Of a stretch of DNA of 64,000 nucleotides, positions 55,721-64,000 are shown in pieces; the first letter of the stretch is position 1; each line of letters starts with the position of its first letter. The notes below the pieces were generated by a model that did not search any database, was not told the DNA's origin, and saw nothing but the letters and a program-made list of their open reading frames with translations. The position numbers and the translations under genes are program-made. The stretch is taken from the NCBI RefSeq assembly GCF_932294415.1, contig NC_065537.1, positions 7,234,349 to 7,298,348 on the forward strand. The letters are read 5' to 3'. The DNA is from Quercus robur. Taxonomy: Eukaryota; Streptophyta; Magnoliopsida; Fagales; Fagaceae.

Positions 55721-56160
55721 ATGATACTGTATGGTCCTTCCTAGTTGAGTCCTAACTTTCCTTGTGCTGAATCCTTTGCAGCTATGGTCACTTTCCTTAA
55801 AACAAGTTCCCAATGCTGAAGTGTCAAGGTTTGACTTTGGTGTTACAGTGTTTAGCCATGAGGTGTAACGGGCCATTCATTGTTCAGCAATTGCCCTGAC
55901 CTCATCTAGTATATTCAAGTGTAGATGGATCTCTTCTTCGTTCTTCCCTTCGTAGTGTTTAGCCATGAGATCTTACTGAAGTGTTGGTACTCATTTCATG
56001 CTTTTACGTAGGATTGGGCATCCTTCTGCATGGTAGGACAATAGTACCGTGCTTGTATGAGCCTGTGGTGGACCAACAATTACACCTTCAAGTGGTTTCC
56101 ATACACCCCTTCATGGACTTTCCTCATGACATAGTTTGCTTCGTCAAGGATCAAACACTT
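55720..56160 (-). pseudogene. Integrase fragments of the second Tat-type element
   Basis: The minus strand gives a zinc-binding remnant (KEVHEGVYGNH, then ARYYCPTMQKDAQSYVKA) at about 55970-56130. With the catalytic core deleted, C-terminal sequence follows in several frames (EIHLHLNILDEVRAIAEQ, MARY, RKV, GPYSIIDCNRN). It is non-functional. Confidence 0.7.
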
Positions 56161-56405
56161 TAGGTATGGTCAGGAGAAACCTCTCCTATCAGCACAAAGC
56201 GTGATGCTCGAACTTTCGACCTTTGGGACATGTTGTGGTCGTCCAGAATCATCCCATTTTTAAGGAAGGAGGTGATTAGAATTTTCCAATCAGTACTTGT
56301 TGATATCACTTGTACTTTCAATTCCTCAATGGTAGAGGAGTGTTGGGTGAAGGATAGTACCTGATGATCGATAGTCATGTGTTCAGCAAATGCGGCCTTG
56401 GCCAA
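56160..56405 (-). pseudogene. RNase H-integrase linker, second Tat-type element
   Basis: An 81-residue open stretch includes IEELKVQVI, DWKILITSFLKNG, and SKVRASRFVLIGEV, matching the linker that precedes the integrase zinc finger in this group. Confidence 0.7.
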
Positions 56406-56409
56406 TCGA

Positions 56410-56880
56410 TCAACATGTTCCTTTCCTTCCTATGAGACTTGTGCAAATTCTGCTGCAAAATTTTGATATGTCCGTCTCTTGACAAGGATAAGGTACTTCT
56501 TCATCCGCTTTCCCTTGGCTTCGTAGTCTCCATTGATATGCTTGATGACAACTTGGGAGTTGCTATGGATGACAACTGATGAAACCCTAGCTGCTTTGGC
56601 TAAATCGAGTCCCGTTAGTACAACTTCGTACTTAGTCCATTATGGTCATCGGGAACTAGAGTCGGACGGTACACTCTATGACATCCCCTTCAAGAGATAG
56701 TAGGACTACTCTAGTCCTTCCAACATGTCTGTTGGATGATCATTCTGTTCAGACCTTCTATGGGGCTGCCCCCCAGCCTTCCGCCTTGTTCGTCGTAAAT
56801 TCTACGACGAAGTCAACTAATGCTTGGGCCGAGGGGTTTGTTCGTCTAGACAACTATGGTGTGCATTTCTAATAATGGCC
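56410..56880 (-). pseudogene. Plant-type RNase H, second Tat-type element
   Basis: Readable pieces are LVDFVVEFTT, RVVLLSLEGDVIECTVRL, EYEVVLTGLDLAKAARVSSV, VIHSNSQVVIKHINGDYEA and KRMKKYL. The Glu of EYE is present, but the Asp expected in the HSDSQ position is Asn, so one catalytic residue is lost. Stops and frameshifts are present. Confidence 0.75.
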
Positions 56881-57170
56881 TAAGCTTGCAAGCTACTGTG
56901 ATTAGAGTGAAGGCCAACTTCTCCATGGGGGGATATCTTTCTTTTACTCCTTTAAGCACTTGGCTATTCTAGTGTACGGGTAATTGCATACGATCCTCAG
57001 TTTGGATAAGAGCTGAATTAATAGCCATGGGGGATATGACCAAGTACAGGGAAGCTTTTCATCGGGTGTGGATGGACTGAGGAATGGTGGATATGCGAGG
57101 TACGCCTTAGTTCCTAAAATGCTTTTTGACATTCGTCGGTTCGCTCAAATGCTTTCATCTTGGTCGTCCC
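56880..57170 (-). pseudogene. RT C-terminus and first RNase H-like segment
   Basis: The minus strand shows ECQKAF, LKAYL-like sequence, SPSTPDEKLP, then LYLVISPMAINSALIQTEDRMQ and KERYPPMEKL-type pieces in alternating frames. Reverse transcriptase fingers and palm are absent, because the gag N-terminus is joined directly to this part. Confidence 0.65.
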
Positions 57171-57400
57171 TTTCCCGGTCATCGTTCATCAAGGGACGCT
57201 TGTTGTTGCATTTGCCACCGCCCTATTCGTCATTTTGGTCATTTGAATGTTGTTCGTTGTGCAGGCCCAACTTTCACTCCAGCTCATGATTTTGTTGGGT
57301 GAGTTGATCAACTACTGTAGTGAAGGTTTGCACTTGTTTCTCTAAGGTGTTGGGTGGGTTTTCAAGCTCTTAGTTGATGGTAACCATTGATCGTGTTAAG
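57165..57400 (-). pseudogene. gag N-terminus, second Tat-type element
   Basis: Behind the primer-binding region the minus strand encodes MVTIN, ELENPPNTLEKQVQTFTTVV, DQLTQQNHELE and LHNEQHSNDQND, a coiled-coil-like N-terminus typical of this gag group. Gln codons are replaced by stops. The frame runs into RT-derived sequence near 57165, marking an internal deletion. Confidence 0.7.
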
Positions 57401-57470
57401 ACTATACAACTCTTTGTCTTTGAAACGACAATATAGCTTATCACTTGTCCCCACAGACGGCACCAACTAA

Positions 57471-58500
57471 TGATGCACAAAAATCATCAGTGATTTGATC
57501 GTCCACACACGTGCTATTGGATGTACTTGAAGAATAAAAGAGAAGAACCAATCAAAGGGCACCAATGAGTACCAGCCAAAAACCCTCCGAAGGTTAAGTC
57601 AGTAATAGAAAACTCTCCAAAAACTCAAGAGTGTAAAAGATAGGGAGGATTCACATACCTCAAGAAAGGTAATGTTTGTGATTTATATAGTGGTAGAGAA
57701 CTGACATGAATCCCTTGATACGGGGGAATTTCCTTGTAGAGAGAAAGGTCCTAAGATACTCAGGATCACCTTTCCATATATAAGATATTTGATTGCATAG
57801 TAGGGCCTTTGGTCATGATATGCAAGTAATTTCCATACAAGGATGCATAAGTGGGCCCCACGTAAGCCCCATGGAAACCCTAGGGGGACGAGTCGTAAAG
57901 ATCAGGGATTGCCTAATTCATCAACCCACGTGTTGGTCATCACTTTTTGGGGTCGGTCATCCATTTGGGATCGATCATCCCTTTTAGGATCAGTCATCCG
58001 TTTCAGGGTTGGTCATCCTTTTGGGGATCAATCATCCCTTTTGGGGTTAGTCATCCCCTTTTAGGGTTGATCATCCCTTTCGAGGGTCGGTCATCCTTTT
58101 TGGGATCAATCATCCTTTTCAAGGGTCGATCATCCCTTTTTAGGGTCAGTCGTCCATTTTGGGATCGATAATCCCTTTTGGGGTTGGTCTTCCCTTTCGG
58201 GATTGGTTATCCCTTTCGGGGGTCGGTCATCCCTTTCGATTGATCGTCCCTTTTGGGGTTAGTCATCCCTTTTAGGGATCAATCATCCCTTTTGGGATTG
58301 ATTATCCTTTTCGGGGTTAGTCATACCTTTTAGGGTTAGTCATCCCTTTCGAGGGTCAGTCATCCCTTTCGGGGTCAATCATCCCTTTTGGGATTGGCCG
58401 TCCCTTTTAGGATTGATCATCCCTTTTAGGGGTTGATCATCCCTTTTGGGATTGATTATCCCTTTTAAGGTTGATCATCCCTTTTGGGCACCTCCATAGC
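57471..58500 (-). repeat. 5' LTR of the second Tat-type element with minisatellite
   Basis: It starts on plus with TGATGCACAAAAATC and shares its first ~190 bp with 50862-51050. The far end is uncertain. The half away from the primer site is a ~19-bp minisatellite (57955-58490). Confidence 0.65.
57955..58490. repeat. ~19-bp minisatellite, about 28 units
   Basis: Units such as ggtcggtcatccctttt and gatcaatcatccctttt recur every 18-20 bp. They are degenerate at (t/c)gg(t/a)c/gat(c/t) but keep catcc(c/t)ttt. Confidence 0.9.
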
Positions 58501-59299
58501 AAGCAATCAAAATTATCCTTGTCATGGCCAATGCCAACCAAGTTCAAGACTTTTCAAAATTGATCAACTTTACTATTTTTTTTTTTACTTTGTCTCTCAT
58601 AGTAGCATTTCTACAAACAGATGGAAGACATGACTCCAAAGAAAGAAAATCACATCTCAATCTAATTTCCAACATTTTCTTCTCTTTTGAACCATCTATA
58701 TGGATTGGTTGCTCTAAAAACAATTAAAAAAAAATTATGAATCTCATATTTTTCATCACTTAGGAGCCAAAAGTAAAAACCACTACCCAATTAAACCTAA
58801 TATGGTTTCTCCAACCAAAAAAAAAAAAAAAATGTAAACCTAAAATGCAATAAAAATACGTTACAAAGTGCACCAAACATTAATGAATTTCAAAGCACCA
58901 TGAAACAAAAAAGATTAAAAAACTATGTTTTTTCTTTGTCTGTTTTCTCAGGAACCAAACAGGATTGGGTTTGAAGATGGTGGATAAGAGATCTTGTAAA
59001 TTGGGGGATAACTGTGAACTTGGGTGTAAGGGTCAAGATACCAAAATGTGACACCCTTCACAATTCACAACAAACCAAAGTGTGTCAAGTTGTGTATCTT
59101 GACCCTAACACCCAGTCTTACCGTCATTCTACTTTGTCAGTCTATGCGGTCGAGGAGGAGAATCGGGTTTGTGAAGGTTTTTATAGAGGCAAGGCTGCTA
59201 CCACAGAGCTCTGTTTTTGCAAGATTGTCCTTTTTCTAACACTATAAGTCCTTCATCGAGGACCCTCTTGTTCACTAGCGGCTCTATTTGTCTGTAAGG
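58501..59299. other. Unassigned sequence with a near-perfect foldback
   Basis: An ATG frame at 58524-58727 and one at 59048-59239 have no recognisable domain. The only structured feature is the inverted repeat at 59021-59114. Confidence 0.4.
59021..59114. ncRNA. 21-bp foldback, possible small-RNA hairpin
   Basis: The arm 59021-59041 (TGGGTGTAAGGGTCAAGATA plus C) pairs with 59094-59114 at 20 of 21 positions around a 52-nt loop. The transcript would form a hairpin with an arm length typical of plant miRNAs. It could equally be a tiny MITE or chance. No flanking target duplication was found. Confidence 0.3.
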
Positions 59300-60757
59300 G
59301 TGGACCCAGATCCGGATCCTCTCCATTTCTATTTGAAATGGAGAGTTTCTAGTTAAGGGTTAGGATCTGCCTAAAAACAATCAAAGGCTTATAACATTCC
59401 ACCTCATTTAATAGCTTTAACCTAATCAAATAGCAAATTCAAATTTTGTAACCAGAGTTAACTCTTGTCCAAAACCCAAAAAAGCCACCCTAGGTTCCCA
59501 ACAAGGCAGCAACCGTATCCTCAGGTTTAGATCCTTTCAATCTCAACCCCGAGTGCCCATCAGCCACCAGCAACCAAAGTGATCAAACACTGATTTGTCT
59601 AGTTTCTTCTAGTATTGTATCAAACACTGATTTGGCTTGCTCTCAATTTTCGACTACATCATTCTTTTTCATTGATGTAATAATCACTACTTTTAATTCC
59701 ATTTTTTGATGTCTCAAAACGTTAATAATCCAAAATTAGGCAAAAAAGAAAACAAAAAAAATGGTTTTGCAAAAGTTGACTATATGTAAAGGATAAAGGA
59801 TTTCTAATTTCTTTGTTAGTTATGCAGGGTGTTTATTGAATTAGGTTAGTCAAATTAGAGGTGACTAACCTCCCAGAACATGAGAAAGAAAAGACCATTT
59901 GTGATTTAATTTGCTTGCTTTATTATTCAAGTCTCATTGCTTAATTACAGTGTAGTTTACAAGTTGATACAATCGAATAGAATAAAAGATAACTCAAATA
60001 AATGAAACAATCTAAATAACTTAACTCTCCAAAAAACTAGAAATCTTATTTGTTGAACTCCAATACTACTCTTATCAATGGTCCTTGAATTAAGGCACAA
60101 ACTCAATCCATTAATCCATAGCTCATCCAAACAAAATAATAATAATAACGATGATGCTAGGTTGATGTCTATCCTTATCCTCACTTTCACTGTTCCCTTG
60201 CTTCAAAGCTCTGGATCATTTGATTGATTGCTTCACCCATTTCTTAAATTACTAGACCACCATAAGTTCATCATATTCAGAAACACCAAAAGACTAACGA
60301 AGCATCAAAAGTTGAATATATAAAACAAGCCATAAATCACAGCCATAGAACATAAAATAAACGTGAAATTCACATCTCGCAGGGCCTGTAGCAAAAGCCA
60401 AACGAAGAACAAGAGAGAGAGAAATGACGCCCCAATTTTGGAAAATCAACTCATGGGTCCACAGTAGCGTGATAATAGCGAAGATGGTGGCCGGTGGCTG
60501 ATGGGCAGTTGGGATTGAAGAACTGAGTCTTGAAGGGGATCCAAATTCCGGACACAAGGATCTAGTGCTTTTTTTTTTTGGACCATAGTTAACTTTGTTT
60601 ACCATAGTTATTTGTTATTTGGTTAAGTTAAAAACTTTTAATTGAGGTGGCACTTTGTAGACCTTAGATTCTTTTTAAGCAAATCCTAACCCTTAATTGG
60701 ACACTCTCCATTTCAAATAGAAATGGAGAGGATCCAGATCCAGTCCTAGGACCACCC
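59300..60757. mobile_element. DNA element with ~300-bp TIRs, MULE-like
   Basis: About 59305-59590 is the inverted complement of about 60470-60757. Shared blocks are GGATCCTCTCCATTTCTATT at the ends and ggtggctgatgggca further in. Ends near GGGTGGACC and its inverse are approximate, and no target duplication could be fixed. Minus-strand frames in the core (59957-60190, 60294-60605) have no known domain. Confidence 0.65.
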
Positions 60758-60997
60758 TCACTTGTCAAAAAAAAAAAAAAAAAAAAATTATACATGCAAA
60801 AAAAAAAATATATATATATATATAATTATTTTAAATTAATATGTTCCGTAACCACCTTGACTTGAAAAAATTGTATATATATATACTTTTAAAAAATATA
60901 TTATTTACTAAATTAACCTATTTTGACCACCTTAATAAAATTTTTGAACACTTTTACTTGAGACTCATAAGAATTTGAGTTCAATAAATATAAGAGC
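60758..60997. other. A/T tracts, nothing recognised
   Basis: A poly(A) run (60768-60787) and TA repeats fill much of this spacer. Confidence 0.5.
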
Positions 60998-61125
60998 CAC
61001 AACAATTTCACAATAAATCTTATGTGGTAAGTTGTTGCTCTAATTCAAGCTCAATATTGACATGTTTTTCCCACCATTAATATGCTAACAACTTGTTACA
61101 TAAGATTTGTTATGAAATTGTTGTG
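60998..61125. mobile_element. Small MITE with ~40-bp TIRs
   Basis: CACAACAATTTCACAATAAA on the left is mirrored by ttgttatgaaattgttgtg on the right, with further pairing through cttatgtgg and acataag. It is about 128 bp long. The target duplication is unclear. Confidence 0.6.
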
Positions 61126-61996
61126 ATCACTTTATTTTTCTCATATCAGCATTTTCAATTTACACTTTATCTTTTATTAGTCTTTTTTTTTTCCTTATTC
61201 TCTTTGTTAGTATAAAAAATTGTAATATTTTGTGTATTTGCATTTTTTTTTTGTGACGTTGATATATTCAAATTGTATCTTTATTAAATTTTGTATAATT
61301 TAAATTTCTTAGTGATCACCCTAAAAAATATTCCTAGAGTCGCCATTACTCTTGTTTTTAACTATTTAGTATTTAGTGGGACCATCTTTGAGTCCAAAAC
61401 CAAAATTGTGGGAATGGTGGTATCTGAATCATGTCTGCGAGGATGAGTGCTGTGCAACAGTAGATGGAAAATGAAATTAGTAAAGTGAGCTACCAAAATG
61501 AAAAATTTTGTTTGAATGGGTTCTTCATTCTTGTCCTCTTTAGTTTTGAAATTTATTTATTTATTTTTATTATTATTATTTGTGTGTGGGTGGGAGATAT
61601 GGGTTTGTATGTTTACAACGTGGGTGGTGGGAAGCACAGGTGTGGCTCTAGGGCCACGACACCCACACTCAACACACATCAACGCCCCAATTCGCTTATC
61701 CTTTTTTTTTTTTTTTTTTTTTTTTTTCATTTTTCGATTCATGCTGATTTGGGTCGATTTAGGCCGAAACTAGGCGAGAAACTGGCCGAAATACTTGTTT
61801 AAAAAATTAATAAAATAAACTTGATTTGATTTTTTATTTATTTATTAACTTATTATATATTTGTCAAATTATTTGTAGGTTAAACAAATTAAATTAAAAT
61901 TACTAAATTATTTGTATTTATTATTTCTCTTAAATTGGTATATATTACCATTATATGAATATATATATATATATATATAATATTTTTTTTAAAGAA
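61126..61996. other. Intergenic, no supported gene
   Basis: A T-run at 61703-61728 and simple A/T repeats occur. Near 61335-61355 cctagagtcgccatt resembles an hAT right end, but the partner end was not found. A frame at 61464-61802 crosses the T-run and is low complexity. Confidence 0.45.
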
Positions 61997-62001
61997 ATAA
62001 A

Positions 62002-62799
62002 TGTAGGGTTAAGGGCCCAAATTGTACATTGGGCCTTGGCTCTTGGCCGAGAGCATAGTAATCCGAGAACAAATGAATGGTGTTGGATGGGTCAAGCTTA
62101 GAATCTAATGAGTGAGATACAAATGGGAGGGCGGTCTGAGGAGGAATAACTCCTCAGATATGCTAGGTACAGCTCAAATGTATGTCCCAATAGTCAAGGG
62201 AACCTTTGAGGAAGCTCTAATGATAGGGACGTGCATCATGAACACACAAGAAGGATGGGAACTCAAAAATATCTAAGAGAAAACTACTACCACCACATTG
62301 AGTGCCATGCAGCTAAACTTCTGGTCGTATTTATGTGGAGAAGACCCCTGAACAGTGCTACTTTGGCTACCACAATTCACAAAAAGTCAGAAAGGGTGTC
62401 TGATGGGACAAGCACTCAAGTAGTGGCTCAAATGATTGACAAGTGTAGGATCAAGATCGTCTAAAGGAAACTATATAATGTAAGTGGTCCTTCATAGATG
62501 GGGACCCGAAAATGAAGAGAGAAAAACATTGTAGCAATCAAAGTTATATTTGTAACCTGTTTAGTTGATTTATATGAAAACTTATGTCCTCGGACAGTGA
62601 ATTCATTCAGTTTTATGTTCCTTGTTCTTGCTTGATCATCATCTAAATCCATACTGGCCGTTATCAAATTTATTACGGCCTAATTCTTTGACCCATTCTC
62701 TACAAATTTATTGTACTAGGCTCACTGGGCCAATATCCTATACATCTTGGGCCAATATCCCATACATCTTGGGCTTGGGTTGCAAAATGTGTTCCTACA
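62002..62799 (+). mobile_element. Ty3/gypsy-type solo LTR, 798 bp
   Basis: It begins TGTAGGGTTAAGGGCCC and ends TGTGTTCCTACA. The 5-bp target duplication ataaa (61997-62001 and 62800-62804) is perfect. The 3' third (cttgatcatcatctaaatcc, tatcaaatttattacggcc) resembles LTRs of Tat-type gypsy elements known to me. A ~26-bp tandem repeat with tacatcttgggccaatatcc lies near 62729-62775. No internal sequence adjoins. Confidence 0.9.
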
Positions 62800-62804
62800 A
62801 TAAA

Positions 62805-63654
62805 TATTTAATAATTTATTAGTAAACGTATCCTACCACACTCACACTCTATTTTTTCAAAAAATTTTGAGTCACTTCACAGTACTCACACCTAAACACG
62901 AATTTGCACCCTTGCTTCCTAGGGTGGTACCGGACAAAATATGGGAATTTTTTTATGATTGGTTTGTTGGATCGTATATGGGGGCTTCGAATTTGAGGTC
63001 ATGGGTATGTTGGTCAAGTGTTTGTGGTTGGTGTTGAATGTAAGCTTGGTATTTAGAGTGGTGTGGTTTGGGAATTTTCAGGCTTGGTTATCAAATGAAT
63101 AAATTTCGATGTTTGATTTGTTAAGCGCTTAATGTGGTTTTTATGATTGTTTATGACCGTTGAGAATAATGAATGTAGTTGGAAAAATAAAACTTTGAGA
63201 GTCCAATTACGCTTAAGAATTTGAGAATGAGTTTTATAGATTATGTGTTTGGGAATGACTTTTTTAATAGTTTGAGTTTGGAAATGGCTTTTGGAGGGTA
63301 TGTGAATTTCTTAGCTTATTGCTTGATTTTGTAGCAGCGTTGATGTGTATATATATATATATATATGATAGTGTTTGAACCTTTATGTCTCCATTCTATG
63401 ATGATTGTTTTTTATCATCATGTCAAGATAACAATTATTTTTTGGTGATCTCATATTTGACGATAAGAGATTTTATAATTGGAATCCACACACTGTTAAT
63501 GTATTTGTTTATGTGTTTGAGCTGGGCGGACCTCAAATAAGTGTTAGAAACAATTTGGTTTGGAGTTATTGCATGAAACCACAAAGGACTGCAACTGTTA
63601 GTGCAGTCAACGCTCTAGTTCTTAAGGGAAGTGCTGATCCGCACTTAATGCTTT
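62805..63654. other. Intergenic, no supported gene
   Basis: GT-rich and AT-rich sequence with a TA repeat at 63346-63366. Upstream parts of the glycosyltransferase were looked for and not found. Confidence 0.45.
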
Positions 63655-63809
63655 ATATGGATACTTATATGGATTTTATAATGTATTAAGAAATAATGAT
63701 TTTGTGTATTTATAATTTGTTAATACTATATAGATGCTTATTTGGAGTTTTTTTTCTTTCTTAAACTTTGGCTCCCTCTAGTTTAAAATTTTGGGTTCGT
63801 CCTTACTTG
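63655..63809. mobile_element. Right end of an hAT-type element abutting the UGT exon
   Basis: It matches the right half of the hAT element at 26856-27647 (aatgtatt(t/a)agaaa, ttaatacta, (g)atgc(c/t)tattt(a/g)gag, a T-run, then a degraded GTCC(a)TCCCTA-like end, GTCCTTA, at about 63800-63806). The left end was not found. Sequence of the glycosyltransferase begins a few bases to the right. Confidence 0.5.
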
Positions 63810-64000
63810 CCAATAATAACTTGGCCCTTGTTTGCTGATCAGTTTTATAATGAAAAGTTTATTGTACAGGTGTTGAAGGTTGGTGTGAGTTTAGGGGCTG
63901 AATTTGTTGTAAACTGGGTAGAGGAAGAGAAGTTTGGGGTGGTGCTAAATAGGGATGAATTTACAAGGGCTATAGATCAGTTGATGGAAGAAGGAGATGC
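63810..64000 (+). CDS. UDP-glycosyltransferase fragment (UGT73-like), 5' cut, runs off window
   Basis: The open frame begins within the PSPG box, the nucleotide-sugar-binding signature, with PIITWPLFADQFYNEKFIVQ. It continues as VLKVGVSLGAEFVV, EEEKFGVVLNRDEFTRAIDQ and LMEEGDA, the usual order after the PSPG box in group-D (UGT73) enzymes, which transfer sugars to small secondary metabolites. The Gln that closes the PSPG box is present. The ~33 preceding PSPG residues (including the HCGWNS core) are not found upstream; hAT-like sequence stands there instead. The C-terminal ~60 residues would lie beyond the window. It is either the 3' part of a gene disrupted by the transposon or a pseudogene fragment. 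A spliced exon is possible, but no convincing acceptor was seen. Confidence 0.7.

Larger units (their letters stand above)
50862..58500 (-). mobile_element. Second Tat-type Ty3/gypsy element, internally deleted
   Basis: On the minus strand: 5' LTR (right, 57471 to about 58500), primer-binding region TTGGTGCCGTCTGTGGGGAC (57446-57466), gag N-terminus, then a jump to the RT/RNase H connection, plant-type RNase H, integrase fragments, a long tandem-repeat 3' region, and the last ~190 bp of the 3' LTR (50862-51050). Both LTR ends share TGATGCACAAAAATCATCAG on plus. The right edge is approximate, and the target duplication could not be confirmed. It is interrupted by a 2.4-kb solo LTR. Confidence 0.8.

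Noticed and set aside
57843..58171. Plus-strand frames rich in Ser-Ile-Ile-Pro-Phe
   Set aside because: They are translations of the 19-bp LTR minisatellite.
61464..61802. 112-codon frame with a long Phe run
   Set aside because: It passes through a T-run and A/T repeats; no domain and no conserved partner.
1..64000. Search for tRNA, rRNA, CRISPR or bacterial operon structure
   Set aside because: Nothing of these kinds was seen. The sequence is plant nuclear DNA with no prokaryotic gene organisation, and regular repeats are explained by retrotransposon arrays and microsatellites.

Overview
This window is AT-rich plant nuclear DNA, packed with transposable elements and very poor in genes. The superfamilies present (Ty1/copia, Ty3/gypsy of Tat type, Helitron, MULE, hAT, PIF/Harbinger) and the GATA, MCTP and UGT73-like gene fragments point to a eudicot. 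The look of several LTRs suggests a woody Fagaceae such as oak or chestnut, but that is an inference from memory and is not proven here.

Layout. 1-11627 is a roughly 6-kb segment present twice in direct orientation; the right copy also carries a 1.1-kb solo LTR. 11640-14480 holds the best candidate gene (11970-12581): a predicted secreted or membrane protein with a proline-rich ectodomain, one transmembrane helix and a collagen-like Gly-X-Y tail. A frameshifted paralogue lies at 29469-29876. Its 3' flank has been tandemly duplicated (29826-34334). The promoter region shared by these two genes also occurs twice more (about 4080-4140 and 10995-11052) with no gene behind it.

15.8-22.3 kb is a decayed minus-strand Tat-type Ty3/gypsy element with a perfect 78-bp tandem array just behind pol, cut by one copia solo LTR and abutted by an inverted relative. 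23.4-24.7 kb and 36.9-38.2 kb are two solo LTRs of one family in opposite orientation. 25.15-28.49 kb is a deleted copia element with a duplicated primer-binding site and a nested hAT. 35.7-36.5 kb is an hAT element, 38.7-40.1 kb a Helitron carrying a GATA zinc-finger exon, and 40.6-41.7 kb a Harbinger-like element.

44.1-49.7 kb is a nest: a Helitron interrupted by a solo LTR, which is interrupted by an hAT (itself holding a MULE with an MCTP-like C2 fragment) and by a second MULE. 50.4-50.8 kb is a second Helitron of the same family. 50.9-58.5 kb is a second, internally deleted Tat-type element with 61-bp and 71-bp arrays and an LTR minisatellite, interrupted by a 2.4-kb solo LTR. 59.3-60.8 kb is a long-TIR DNA element and 62.0-62.8 kb another solo LTR. 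The window ends inside a glycosyltransferase fragment (63810-64000) that is cut within its PSPG box.

No rRNA, tRNA or CRISPR feature was seen. Element boundaries were read by eye from terminal motifs and target-site duplications (TSDs); no database search was possible.
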